Assembly: GCA_020832545.1 (NCBI GenBank)
Contig: JAFIEK010000003.1
Location: 62,001-126,000, forward strand
Direction: 5' to 3'
Length of the DNA: 64,000 bases
Source of the DNA: Pararhodobacter sp.
Lineage (GTDB): Bacteria > Pseudomonadota > Alphaproteobacteria > Rhodobacterales > Rhodobacteraceae
Below, piece after piece: positions 8,913 through 17,497 of this stretch. Position 1 is the first letter of the stretch; each line of letters begins with the position of its first letter. A program made the position numbers and the translations under genes. A model generated the notes under the pieces. The model saw only the letters and a program-made list of their open reading frames with translations. It searched no databases and had not been told where the DNA came from.

Positions 8913-10214
8913 TCAACTACTCATCCACATGGTCACAACCCCCGGAAAGGCGATCAGCAGCGCCAGAACCACCAGATCCATGATCAGAAACCAGAATATC
9001 CCTTTGAAGATCGCAGCAGTGGGAACGGTCTTGCCGACAACACCCTTGATGACAAAGACATTCATCCCAATCGGCGGCGTGATCATGCCGATTTCCAGCA
9101 TCTTTGTCAGGATGATCCCGAACCACAAAAGGCTCAGGCCAAGTTCGGACACGACAGGCAGCATGACCGGCAAGGTCAGCAACATGGCGCCAATCGGCTC
9201 AAGGAACATGCCCAGCACCAGATAGATCACCACGATCATCAGCAGGATCAGCACAGGTTCAGAGCCGATGGAAAGCAACGCATCGCTTAGGAACGCGCCT
9301 GTGCCGGAAAGCGCCAGAAACCGTGTCAGCAGGCTGGCGCCGATACCGATCACGATCAGCGCGCTGGTGGTGGTCATGGTGTCCAGCACCGCCAGACGAA
9401 AGGCATTCCAGGTCAGGCTGCGTTTTATCAGGCCGACGAGGCAGGCCAGAAAGGCGCCGACAGCCCCGGCCTCGGTTGGTGTAAACAAGCCAGAGAACAG
9501 ACCGCCAAAGATGCCGACAAGGATCACCAGAATGGGCCAGGTGTCTTTCAGGGCGACAATGCGCTCGGCCCAGGTGAAGTGCTCGGTGTGTTGCGGCGCC
9601 AGCGCAGGGTTCAGCCAGACGCGGATCAGCACGACCAGCACATACGAAACCGCCGTGATCACCCCCGCCGCGATGCCACCAAGAAAAAGCTGAGTCACCG
9701 AAACTTGGGCAAATACGCCATACAGGATCAGGATGACCGATGGTGGGATCAACGCACCGATTGTGCCCGCCACAGCCACGGTGCCGGTCGCCAGTTCCGG
9801 GTGATAGCGCGCCTTCAGCATTTCCGGAATGGCGATCCGCCCCATGGCGGCGGAACAGGCGATAGACGAGCCCGAGACAGCAGCAAAGCCAGCGGAGCCG
9901 AAGATCGCCGCAATCGCCAGCCCGCCGGGCAGCGCCGACAGCCACAACCGCGCGGCGCGAAACAACCCCTGCGTCAGTTCCGCATGATACGAGACATAGC
10001 CCAGCAGCAGAAACATCGGCACGGAACTGAGCACCCAGTTGGCCGAAAACTGATAAGGAATGATGCCAATCGCGCTCCAGGCGACGCGCAGGTCAATCAG
10101 CACCCAGAGCCCTGCAAAGGACACGCCAATCAGCGCAAGCCCGATGGGCACCTTGATGGCCAGCAACGCCATCAGAATGCCAAGCCCCGCGATTCCGATC
10201 TGGATATCCGTCAC
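8913..10214 (-). CDS. dctM: TRAP transporter large permease (DctM type)
   Basis: This 433-residue protein is almost wholly hydrophobic with about a dozen membrane segments, the size and pattern of the large TRAP subunit. Family marks include 'PSVILILYGVF', 'FTPTEAGAVGAFLACLVG' and the C-terminal 'GMITPPIGMNVFVIKG'. It forms the ion-driven translocation channel. The start is GTG after an AGGGG box. It is the last gene of the minus-strand operon that begins with the acyl-CoA ligase at 15066. The symbol is used at family level; the substrate is not known to be a C4-dicarboxylate. Confidence 0.95.
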   Translation of the reverse strand: MTDIQIGIAGLGILMALLAIKVPIGLALIGVSFAGLWVLIDLRVAWSAIGIIPYQFSANWVLSSVPMFLLLGYVSYHAELTQGLFRAARLWLSALPGGLAIAAIFGSAGFAAVSGSSIACSAAMGRIAIPEMLKARYHPELATGTVAVAGTIGALIPPSVILILYGVFAQVSVTQLFLGGIAAGVITAVSYVLVVLIRVWLNPALAPQHTEHFTWAERIVALKDTWPILVILVGIFGGLFSGLFTPTEAGAVGAFLACLVGLIKRSLTWNAFRLAVLDTMTTTSALIVIGIGASLLTRFLALSGTGAFLSDALLSIGSEPVLILLMIVVIYLVLGMFLEPIGAMLLTLPVMLPVVSELGLSLLWFGIILTKMLEIGMITPPIGMNVFVIKGVVGKTVPTAAIFKGIFWFLIMDLVVLALLIAFPGVVTMWMSS

Positions 10215-10248
10215 CCCTGCCCCTTTCCGCCGGTTGTGCCCGCGCGTG

Positions 10249-10752
10249 TCATGCTCTTGCCCGGATCAGGCCATCAACATATTTGATCAGCCCAATCGCC
10301 ATGATCATCGTTGTCAGGGCCAGACCCGCAAAGACGATGAAGTAACCCGGCCAGGTGGGAATGATGTAAGAGCCGTCCATGGACGAGGCCCCCCTTGCCA
10401 TACGCGACATGGCCTCGCCTAAGGCGCGATGCGACATGAAGCCGAAAATCACCACACCCAGCAGGTCGGCAAAGCCGGAAAGATGTTGCTGCACAACCGT
10501 ATTGAAGCGGTCGTAAAACAGCTCGACCGCAACATGCCCCTTCTTCAGTTCGGTATAGGCAAGCGGCAGAAAGGCGGCGGCGACCATGTAATAGGACGAC
10601 ACGATGGTGATCGTTCCCGGAAGCGGTAAGTTGAAAACCGAGCGCGCGATGACATCAACGGTGACATGCACCATCATCGTCACGATCATCACGCCACCGA
10701 TGATGGCCATCACCCCGGCCAGCATGTCTGACAGGCGATATACCGCTTGCAT
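10249..10752 (-). CDS. dctQ: TRAP transporter small permease (DctQ type)
   Basis: The 167-residue product has four membrane helices (about residues 15-35, 50-70, 92-112 and 130-155). Its TRAP small-subunit marks are 'ARSVFNLPLPGT' after the first helix and 'LPLAYTELKKGHVAVELFY' before the third. This subunit pairs with the large permease 34 bases downstream. A GC hairpin separates it from the upstream binding-protein gene, so it may be expressed at a lower level than that gene. Confidence 0.93.
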   Translation of the reverse strand: MQAVYRLSDMLAGVMAIIGGVMIVTMMVHVTVDVIARSVFNLPLPGTITIVSSYYMVAAAFLPLAYTELKKGHVAVELFYDRFNTVVQQHLSGFADLLGVVIFGFMSHRALGEAMSRMARGASSMDGSYIIPTWPGYFIVFAGLALTTMIMAIGLIKYVDGLIRARA

Positions 10753-10778
10753 GAGGTCATTCCATCCGCGTTGTCGTC

Positions 10779-10801
10779 GGGGGCGCGTCCTGCGCGCCCC
10801 C
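10779..10801 (-). terminator. GC-rich hairpin between dctP and dctQ
   Basis: GGGGGCGCG at 10779-10787 and CGCGCCCCC at 10793-10801 form a perfect 9-bp stem with a 5-base loop, in the gap between the binding-protein and small-permease genes. There is no T-run, so it is not a full intrinsic terminator. Such intercistronic hairpins often stabilise the upstream message or reduce read-through, giving more binding protein than permease. The role here is inferred. Confidence 0.6.
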
Positions 10802-10819
10802 TGTCAGTGCGCCGTGCGA

Positions 10820-11965
10820 TTACAGCCCGTAGCTGTTGGTATCGACCTTTGAGAGCACTTCGTTCCAATACAGTTCTGCCAGGGCATCTCTGGTCTCCAC
10901 GCCCTGTGTCAGTTCCGCCCAGCGGGTCATCACCGGGATGAAGCGCGCGATGATTGCGTCGCCGTTTTCAACGCCGAAGGCATTGCCATAGAGTTCAGGC
11001 AAGCCACCGACATTTGCCTCGATGAAGGCAAGCGCCGCCTCGACCATGTCGCCTTCGGCTTGATGGATGGTGATGCCGCGCTCGACAGCGGCATCCAGAT
11101 TGGCCTCGGCCTCGTTTTCATAGTTGAAGATCGCCGCCGCGCTGACATCGGCGGCAGCGCGCAGAAGTGCGCGGCGCTGGTCGGCTGACAGGCGTGCCCA
11201 GGTATCGCGGTTCACATTGGCAACCAGCGCGCCACCATAGATACCAAGCGGCGCGGCGGTGATATCCGTGACGGCATCCATCAGCCCAAGCCCCCGCAAT
11301 TCGGCGCCGTTGGTGATGGCGCAGTCCACAACACCCTGACTGAGCGCCTGCAACACTTCCGAACCCGCCAGCGAGACAGCGCGCCCGCCCAGTTCCTCGA
11401 CCCAGCCGCTCCACTGCGGACCGGCCACGCGAACCCGGCTGCCCGCAAGCTGGTCAAGGTTTGTCACCGGGTTTGTGCAGGTCAGCAGGTAGCGCGGGGC
11501 CCCCATGCCGGCGGTATAAACCTGGTTCATCGCATCAAATTCGCTGACGCATTCAGGGCAGCCATTGATGACGAAATCCATCAGCGCGCCGACAAAGGCC
11601 GGAACGATCGCATCGCCTGCATCCTGAATCTCATAGAGCATGGCGACATCGGACAACATGTTGGTGATCGGATAATCCGAGGGCGCGTAGACTGGCACCA
11701 CACCGCCGATATCTGCGATACCGTCGCGCAGGCCGGAGGGCAGCTCACCCATGCTCAAGAGGCTGCCGGGATAGACGGTCGCTGTCAAAGTACCGTCGGA
11801 ATAGGATTGAAGCAAATCACCCAGCGGCGCGGTCGCCTCGCCAATCGCCGATTGTGCGGGCCAGCCATGCGCATAGCGCAACGTTTCAGCGGCGGATGCG
11901 CCCGCCCATAGGCCCGTTGCCAGTGCCATACCCGTGAAAATTGCCGTGCCTTGCTTCGTCATCAT
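10820..11965 (-). CDS. dctP: TRAP transporter substrate-binding protein (DctP type)
   Basis: The 381-residue protein begins with a signal peptide cleaved about after 'GASA' (residue 25) and continues 'AETLRYAHGWP', typical of periplasmic DctP proteins. Later marks are 'YPGSLLSMGELPSGLRDG', 'GSRVRVAGPQWSGWVEELGG' and 'GVVDCAITNGAELRGLGL'. The arginine of the 'RVRVAGP' strand is where TRAP proteins usually clamp a substrate carboxylate, so an organic acid is likely. Two cysteines ('CPEC' region and nearby 'LLTCT') may form a disulfide. Two adjacent ATG codons follow GGAGGAGG; either could start. Confidence 0.93.
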   Translation of the reverse strand: MMTKQGTAIFTGMALATGLWAGASAAETLRYAHGWPAQSAIGEATAPLGDLLQSYSDGTLTATVYPGSLLSMGELPSGLRDGIADIGGVVPVYAPSDYPITNMLSDVAMLYEIQDAGDAIVPAFVGALMDFVINGCPECVSEFDAMNQVYTAGMGAPRYLLTCTNPVTNLDQLAGSRVRVAGPQWSGWVEELGGRAVSLAGSEVLQALSQGVVDCAITNGAELRGLGLMDAVTDITAAPLGIYGGALVANVNRDTWARLSADQRRALLRAAADVSAAAIFNYENEAEANLDAAVERGITIHQAEGDMVEAALAFIEANVGGLPELYGNAFGVENGDAIIARFIPVMTRWAELTQGVETRDALAELYWNEVLSKVDTNSYGL

Positions 11966-11980
11966 ATCCTCCTCCAGGAA

Positions 11981-12637
11981 CTATTTTGCGATCGTCTTCC
12001 AGACCAGCGGGAAAAACTGATCGAGCTCATCAACCAGCTTTCGCTTCATCCCGCGGAAATACCATTTGTGGATTTGCCGGTAGCAATACATGAAGTATTG
12101 ATCGGCGATATCGGCCGCCGAAACCGCCGGATCGATCTCGCCGCGCGCAACGCCGTATTCCCGCAGATCGTAGATGATGCGCGAGGCATTGTGGCGCGTA
12201 TAGGCACCTGAGCGCATCCAGCTACGCAGCGGTATCGTGATGAAAGCGGTGACCGCAACGCCGGGGTTGCGGTCATAGTAATCCAGCGTCAGCCAGAAGA
12301 TCCGGCGCATCAGCTCGCGCGAGCTTTCGATGCCTCTGGTCTGCTCACGAATGATCTCGGCGATCTCCTGTATCTTCTCTGTCAGCAACGAGAAAACCAG
12401 CTCTTCCTTGGTGTCGAAATAGCGATAGATCGTGCTGGGGCTGACACCGGAGCGTTGATATATTTCACGCAAATTGACCTGGTGAAAATCCTTCTCGGTG
12501 AACAGCTCGAATACAACCGGACAAAGCCTGTCCCTGATCGCATCCGGCAAAGGTGGCTGCGCATCGCGCACAACCATTGAGGTGTCAGGCGTGCTCTGGC
12601 CGGATTGCGGCTCAGCGGCAGAGTTTGAGGTAGCCAT
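11981..12637 (-). CDS. TetR-family transcription regulator
   Basis: The 218-residue product starts at the ATG at 12637, preceded by AGGAG; the frame is open much farther upstream, but that part overlaps the MaoC gene in another frame. The N-terminal helix-turn-helix at about residues 30-75 is clear ('VNLREIYQRSGVSPSTIYRYF' in pieces, 'TKEELVFSL'). The C-terminal ligand domain is helical. It overlaps the MaoC gene by 26 bases and lies 15 bases before the binding-protein gene, so it sits inside the operon it probably controls. The palindrome upstream of the ligase gene is its likely operator; an acyl-CoA ligand would fit. Confidence 0.9.
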   Translation of the reverse strand: MATSNSAAEPQSGQSTPDTSMVVRDAQPPLPDAIRDRLCPVVFELFTEKDFHQVNLREIYQRSGVSPSTIYRYFDTKEELVFSLLTEKIQEIAEIIREQTRGIESSRELMRRIFWLTLDYYDRNPGVAVTAFITIPLRSWMRSGAYTRHNASRIIYDLREYGVARGEIDPAVSAADIADQYFMYCYRQIHKWYFRGMKRKLVDELDQFFPLVWKTIAK

Positions 12638-13493
12638 GTCTGATGATCTCCTGGTGATCTTCTCCGATGAGCGAGAATACCACCTCGGTAAGGGCCTCGG
12701 TATGGGCACAGGCGTGGGCCACCAGCCGCACTTGTGTTTCCGGCAACAGATAGGCGCCGTAATTCGCGGAAATTTCCGAAACCTGGACCTGCTGGTCGCC
12801 GGGCACGAGCCAGTCGACCAGCTTGTCGACACAGACCGCCAGTGTCGCTGATCCCTGCACGATAACCCCCGGCAAGCCCACGTCCGTGGCATAGGCGGGC
12901 GAGGAATGGATGGGGAAGTGAATGTCGGCGCAGCCGTCATAGTGATAGGGCAGAAGGCGTGAGATCGTGAACAGGTTTTCCCAGACCGGCACAGCTTCCG
13001 CTGCTGCGGGAAACCGAGAGGCGCGCGTCGCTTGCGGCGACGGGTCGTCACAGTCGATGCCGCGCAACAAACCTTCAACCATTTCAAGGCAGACAAGCTC
13101 CCCGGACGGGGTTTTCATGCTCACTTCGGTTTCCATCAGGGTTCCGGCACGGTGCCACCGCATGTCTTTCACGCGCGCCTGAACGACAATCTCTTCGCCG
13201 GGCACGAAATCGCGCATGTTGCGGATCTCGGTGCGGTAGTGAACCTGCCGGTCGGCCACTTCGGGCGGACAGCCCTGTTCGTGCAAAGCCGCCCAAAGTG
13301 CCCTGACCGCATGCCAGCTGATCCGCGCGCTGAAGGTCGGAAACGAGGCGATACCGCCCTTTGCACGATCATCGTAATAGGCGCGCCGATGGCTTTGCAC
13401 TCCAGCCGCGAAATTCATCAGATCCCTTTTCCGGATACGCTGGGTGAATGGTGCGGTGCATGCACCCAGCCAGGCCTTGCGAAGTTCAGTCAT
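12612..13493 (-). CDS. MaoC-like (double hotdog) acyl-CoA hydratase/dehydratase
   Basis: At 293 residues this has the length of a two-hotdog MaoC protein. The second half carries the family core 'DIHFPIHSSPAYA' followed by 'GLPGVIVQGSATLA', the equivalent of the (R)-hydratase motif. The usual aspartate sits one residue farther from the histidine than in the common pattern, so activity on a standard enoyl-CoA is uncertain. The family hydrates or dehydrates CoA thioesters. Its ATG overlaps the end of the acyl-CoA ligase by 8 bases, which fits consecutive steps: activation, then hydration or dehydration. Confidence 0.85.
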   Translation of the reverse strand: MTELRKAWLGACTAPFTQRIRKRDLMNFAAGVQSHRRAYYDDRAKGGIASFPTFSARISWHAVRALWAALHEQGCPPEVADRQVHYRTEIRNMRDFVPGEEIVVQARVKDMRWHRAGTLMETEVSMKTPSGELVCLEMVEGLLRGIDCDDPSPQATRASRFPAAAEAVPVWENLFTISRLLPYHYDGCADIHFPIHSSPAYATDVGLPGVIVQGSATLAVCVDKLVDWLVPGDQQVQVSEISANYGAYLLPETQVRLVAHACAHTEALTEVVFSLIGEDHQEIIRHGYLKLCR

Positions 13494-15066
13494 GATCTGA
13501 TTGCAACGCTTTCAGGGCATTGGCACGGATCGACTGCTTGTCAATCTTTCCGTTGGGCAGCATCGGCAACGCGGACTGGATGACAAACCGCTTCGGCAGC
13601 TTGTAGTTCACCAGATGCTCGGCGCAGAGCGCCTTCAGCGCATCGGGGGTAACTTCATGGCCCGGTTTGGGCATGACATAGGCCCAGCCCACCTCCTGAA
13701 AGACCGGGTCCGGGACGGGAACAACGGCAGCCATCAGAACGCTGTCGTGGCGCTCGACCACCTCTTCGACCTCACGCGGGAAAATGTTCTCGCCGCCGCT
13801 TTTATACATCTCGCTCTGGCGGCCGGTGATGTGCAGATAACCGTCGTCATCCACAAACCCGGTATCTGCCGTGTGATACCAGCCATCCTCGGACAGAACG
13901 GCGCGGGTGGCGGCATCGTTGTTCCAATAGCGATCAAACAGGAAATCCCCCCGCACCAGAATTTCGCCGATCTTTGTATCCGCATCGCCCTTCGGCAGAT
14001 CAATCCGCAGATCCCAGCCGCCTGCCATCGCGCCAGCCGTTCGGGTCAGGCGGTCGGGCCCGTCGCCAACGGCGGTATAGGTGACAAAGCCGCAGGTTTC
14101 GGTGCTGCCATAACCGGTGATCAGCTGTGCACCGGTTTTCTGCGCAATCGCGCCCAGAACATCGACCATCAACCGGGGCGCCGGAGACCCCGCCCAGATG
14201 AACGACCGCACAGAGCTGAAATCGGTTTTCGCAAACTGATCGGTGCGGAATTGCAGCAGGAACATCGCGGGGATCTGCCCCAGCAATGTGATCTTCTCAC
14301 GCTCAACCATTTGCAGTGACGCAACCGGGTCAAAACCGTCCATGCAGACAAGGCAGGCCCCGCCATAGACCGAGGCAAAACCGAACTCGACCACCGCAGC
14401 GACATGATTGATCGGGAAATGTAAAAGCAGTCGCGAGCTTTCATCGACCGGGAATTTTTCGCATTCCACGCGCACATTCGCCACGAGGCTGCGGTGGGTA
14501 TGGACCACACCCTTGGGCTTGCCCGTCGATCCGGAGGTAAAGAGGATGATCGCGTCGGTATCATCATCAAAGGCCGGTATCGACTGAAGCACCGATGTGT
14601 CGGCCCCCGCATCCATCGCCGCATCAAAGCTCACCGCGGAACCAAAGGCCTCACCCAGCGTGACGACATTTTGCAGCGCGGGGCTGGCATCGAGCGATGC
14701 CGCGATCTTGTCACGCATATCCTCGCCGCCGAACATGCGGGCTGCGATCAGAACCTTTGGCGTGCTTTCTGACAGCAGGTAGCGAATTTCGGATACCGTC
14801 ATCTTCGGGTTGATACCCATCCAGATCGCCCCGATCCGGTTCACGGCCATAAGGCTGATCACGAATTCCGGGCAGGCCGGGGCCATCATGGCAACCCTGT
14901 CCCCTTTCGAAACCCCCTGCCCAGCAAGATACGTCGCCAGACGATCTACCGCCTGCTTGGTTTGCGCCCAGGAATAGCGCACGGCCCCAGCAACCAGAGC
15001 TTCGGCCTCTGGCTTGCGCGCGGCCCAGTATTCCACCGACTGCCATGTCAAGCCGCGCTCAATCAT
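13486..15066 (-). CDS. Acyl-CoA synthetase (AMP-binding ligase)
   Basis: The 526-residue start at 15066 is preceded by GGGAGG; a TTG ten codons earlier has no ribosome site. It is an ANL-superfamily ligase that activates an acid to acyl-AMP and then acyl-CoA. The phosphate loop 'LFTSGSTGKPKGV' lies near residue 185, the adenine motif 'GYGSTETCG' near 310, the hinge region 'YHTADTGFVDDDGYLHITGR' near 400, and the catalytic lysine motif 'LPNGKIDK' near the C-terminus. It is the first gene of an operon with a hydratase and a TRAP transporter, so it probably activates the imported acid. The substrate (aromatic, cyclic or branched acid) is not determined. Confidence 0.92.
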   Translation of the reverse strand: MIERGLTWQSVEYWAARKPEAEALVAGAVRYSWAQTKQAVDRLATYLAGQGVSKGDRVAMMAPACPEFVISLMAVNRIGAIWMGINPKMTVSEIRYLLSESTPKVLIAARMFGGEDMRDKIAASLDASPALQNVVTLGEAFGSAVSFDAAMDAGADTSVLQSIPAFDDDTDAIILFTSGSTGKPKGVVHTHRSLVANVRVECEKFPVDESSRLLLHFPINHVAAVVEFGFASVYGGACLVCMDGFDPVASLQMVEREKITLLGQIPAMFLLQFRTDQFAKTDFSSVRSFIWAGSPAPRLMVDVLGAIAQKTGAQLITGYGSTETCGFVTYTAVGDGPDRLTRTAGAMAGGWDLRIDLPKGDADTKIGEILVRGDFLFDRYWNNDAATRAVLSEDGWYHTADTGFVDDDGYLHITGRQSEMYKSGGENIFPREVEEVVERHDSVLMAAVVPVPDPVFQEVGWAYVMPKPGHEVTPDALKALCAEHLVNYKLPKRFVIQSALPMLPNGKIDKQSIRANALKALQSDHD

Positions 15067-15092
15067 CCGTATCCTCCCACATTCCAATCTCG

Positions 15093-15145
15093 TCAACGAT
15101 AACGTTGATTCGATTTTTAACTTACTTTGGTAACATCGTTATCGT
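15093..15145. promoter_or_regulatory. Palindromic candidate TetR operator upstream of the ligase operon
   Basis: TCAACG at 15093-15098 and CGTTGA at 15103-15108 form a perfect inverted repeat around ATAA. The nearby AACGATAACG (15096-15105) is mirrored by CGTTATCGT at 15137-15145, making a larger dyad about 40 bases across. The element lies 27 bases upstream of the ligase start codon in an AT-rich patch, where a repressor would block the promoter. The TetR encoded in the operon is the natural candidate ligand; this is inference from position. Confidence 0.55.
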
Positions 15146-15333
15146 CAAGCGAGATGGTGCGACACCCGGTCGAGCGTCCGGCACCGGGCCTGTGCTTCAG
15201 CCGACGCAGAGCAGACGCTCAAACCGATCGCTTGCTGTACGCCGACATTCCTCGAAGCGAACGTCTCATGCGTGAAACCTTTGACCTCATGCACGCTTGC
15301 GCGCTGATCGCGCCTCGACAATGATGAGGCATT

Positions 15334-16902
15334 ATGCGCGCGCCCTTCTCCTTCCGGGACGACCCGGCGGTTCCCGCTTTTGATGACAGCGCCCCGGTTG
15401 CTGTGATGGATGCGGAATGCGCAGTCTGCAGCTGGGGCGCTTGGCTGCGGATGGCTGCGGATGGACCGGAACGGGGACCTGCAGCTGTTGGCAGGACACG
15501 AGGTTGTCGTAGATGCCGCCGGGCCCTTCCATGCCTATGGCGATGACCCTTTCCGGCTGCCCCGCGCCGCGCTCGCGGCTGGCGTGCATTATCTTGATCT
15601 GGCCGACAAAGCCCGGTTCTGCGCGGGAATTTCCAGCCTTGAAGACGAGGCAAGGGCGGCGGGTTGCTGTGTGATTTCAGGCCTTCATCCGTCCCGGGCC
15701 TGTCCAGCGCCGCCGTGCGCACGTTGGCAGGGTCAGACCCGCCGCAGGTGATTGACATCGCGATCCTGCCCGGCAACCGCAGCCCGCGCGGCCTTTCGGT
15801 CATTGCCTCGATCCTGTCGCAGGTCGGCCAGACGATGCAGGTCTGGCGGGGCGGGCGATGGGTGGCCGCGCGGGGATGGTCCGCGCCACGCCGCTACCGC
15901 CTGCCGGGCGGACTGACCCGGCAGGGCTGGCAGATCGAGGTGCCAGACCTGACCCTGTTCCCCGCGCATTTCGGCGCACAATCGGTGCAGTTCCGGGCCG
16001 GTCTGGAACTGGCGGTGATGCGGTACGGGCTGGCCGGCTTTGCGTGGCTACGCCGCTGGCTTCCCATCCCGATCAATGCGCCAGTCCTGCATGTCTTCAA
16101 GCTGGCAGCAGATCTGCTTGCCCCCTTTGGCAGCGGTCGTGGTGGGATGTCAGTCATGGTGGTTTGCGGGCATGAGCGCCGGTTATGGCGTCTATTGGCC
16201 GAAGACGGCGATGGCCCGTTCATTCCCGCCGTTACCACGCGGGCACTGCTCCGGCGCGCGATGCTGCCCACCGGCGCAGGACCGGCGCTTGAGGCGATCA
16301 CACTGGCCGAGGCCGAAGCCGCAATGGCGGATCTGAACGTCCACACCGAACGTGTGACCGAAGCGGCCATGCCGCTGTTTCCCCGAGTGCTGAGTCCGTC
16401 CTTTCAAACGCTTCCCGCGCCCATAAGGTACACGCATCTGACGATGGATATCAGCCATTGGCAGGGTACAGCAGCGGTTGAGCGCGGCACAGGTCTCTGG
16501 GCCGGATTGCTGGTCGGGATCTTCGGCTTTCCGCCGTCAGGACAGGACGTGCCAGTCCAGGTTACCAAGACGGTCACGGAAAGGGGCGAAACCTGGCAAA
16601 GGCGGTTCGGGGGGCGTATTTTCCGTTCTCGCCTCGTGGCGGTCGCAGGCGTTTTGACCGAAAGCTTCGGCCCCATCACCTTCCGGCTTGGGCTGAAGGT
16701 TCAGGACGATGCGCTGCACTTCCCGGTGCTTGCAGGGCGTCTCGGCCTCTTTCCCCTTCCACGCTGGCTGCTACCAGTTTCAATCGCACGTGAGCACGTC
16801 GAGGATGGCCGGTTCTGCTTCGACGTCAGGATCCTTGCGCCGGTGACCCGGGGCCTGCTGGTCCATTATCGCGGATCACTCGCCGCCGCCGGGAGGGTTT
16901 GA
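15334..16902 (+). pseudogene. Broken DCC/saccharopine-dehydrogenase/DUF4166 gene
   Basis: Three pieces lie in order. From 15334 the frame reads like the start of a DCC (DUF393, thiol-disulfide oxidoreductase-like) domain with 'DAECAVCSWG'. From about 15460, in another frame, it reads as the middle of a saccharopine-dehydrogenase-like Rossmann domain ('VVVDAAGPF', 'AGVHYLDLAD'). From about 15685 to 16902, in a third frame, it continues 'SSVPGLSSAAV' into a C-terminal DUF4166 domain. The second junction needs only one missing base near 15685. The first looks like an internal deletion, since most of the DCC domain and the NAD-binding loop are absent. The C-terminal open frame could still be translated, but the gene as a whole is broken. 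Confidence 0.7.
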
Positions 16903-16905
16903 ACA

Positions 16906-17394
16906 ATGTCACGGGCAAGCAAACTTATCATTGCAGCAGTGCTCGCAGCGTTTTGTTCCTGTACCGGAGCCAGCACATCTCAGGCAGGGACTGTCGATAT
17001 CACGGAAAACGGACCAGACGGGTTGCCGGGCATCTTTTGGTTGATCAAGCAGCGCGATCAGGCCGCTGTCGGGGCCTGGCTGGATGCAGGTGGCGATATC
17101 GAAGTGCCGGGCTTTCATCGCGCCACCCCGGTTCTGGCCGCAGCGATCATCGATGACTGGCCGATGGTGCTGTATCTGATCGAGCGCGGCGCACAGATGA
17201 ATGTTTCAGACAGGCGTGGGTATACTCTGGCCTACAGGGCCACCACAACGCGCATCGACCCCGAGGGCATACTGGGCCCGGCACTGCGCATGGTTCTTCA
17301 GAGGCTTGAGCAGGCAAGCGAGATGGAAGAGATTTTCACGCCGACAGAAGTCCGGGAAATGGTTTCTGCGGGACGCTGGCCGCCTGTTCGGTAG
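16906..17394 (+). CDS. Exported ankyrin-repeat protein
   Basis: The 162-residue protein starts with a hydrophobic signal segment (residues 7-22) followed by 'CSCTGAST', so it is exported, possibly as a lipoprotein although the lipobox is imperfect. Residues 40-110 hold two to three degenerate ankyrin repeats ('DQAAVGAWLDAGGDIEVPG', 'PVLAAAIIDDWPMVLYLIERGAQMN' in parts). Its start is 3 bases after the broken DUF4166 gene's stop. Ankyrin repeats bind proteins; the partner is unknown. It converges on the larger SMI1-ankyrin gene 104 bases downstream. Confidence 0.7.
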   Translation: MSRASKLIIAAVLAAFCSCTGASTSQAGTVDITENGPDGLPGIFWLIKQRDQAAVGAWLDAGGDIEVPGFHRATPVLAAAIIDDWPMVLYLIERGAQMNVSDRRGYTLAYRATTTRIDPEGILGPALRMVLQRLEQASEMEEIFTPTEVREMVSAGRWPPVR

Positions 17395-17497
17395 TGCTCA
17401 GCCCTAGTTCGTTCAATACTGCGCTGATCTGGGCAATTCGTTCTTCCGCACCGGAATCGAAAGCGCCTCTCGCCAATGATTCGGATATGTGCCTGAC

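Noticed and set aside
10779-10801. Calling the dctP-dctQ hairpin a full intrinsic terminator
   Set aside because: There is no T-run and the downstream permease genes must be transcribed; a partial or stabilising role is more likely.
11981-13096. Extended 371-codon reading of the TetR gene
   Set aside because: The first 150 codons overlap the MaoC gene in another frame; the ATG at 12637 has a good ribosome site and gives a normal TetR length.
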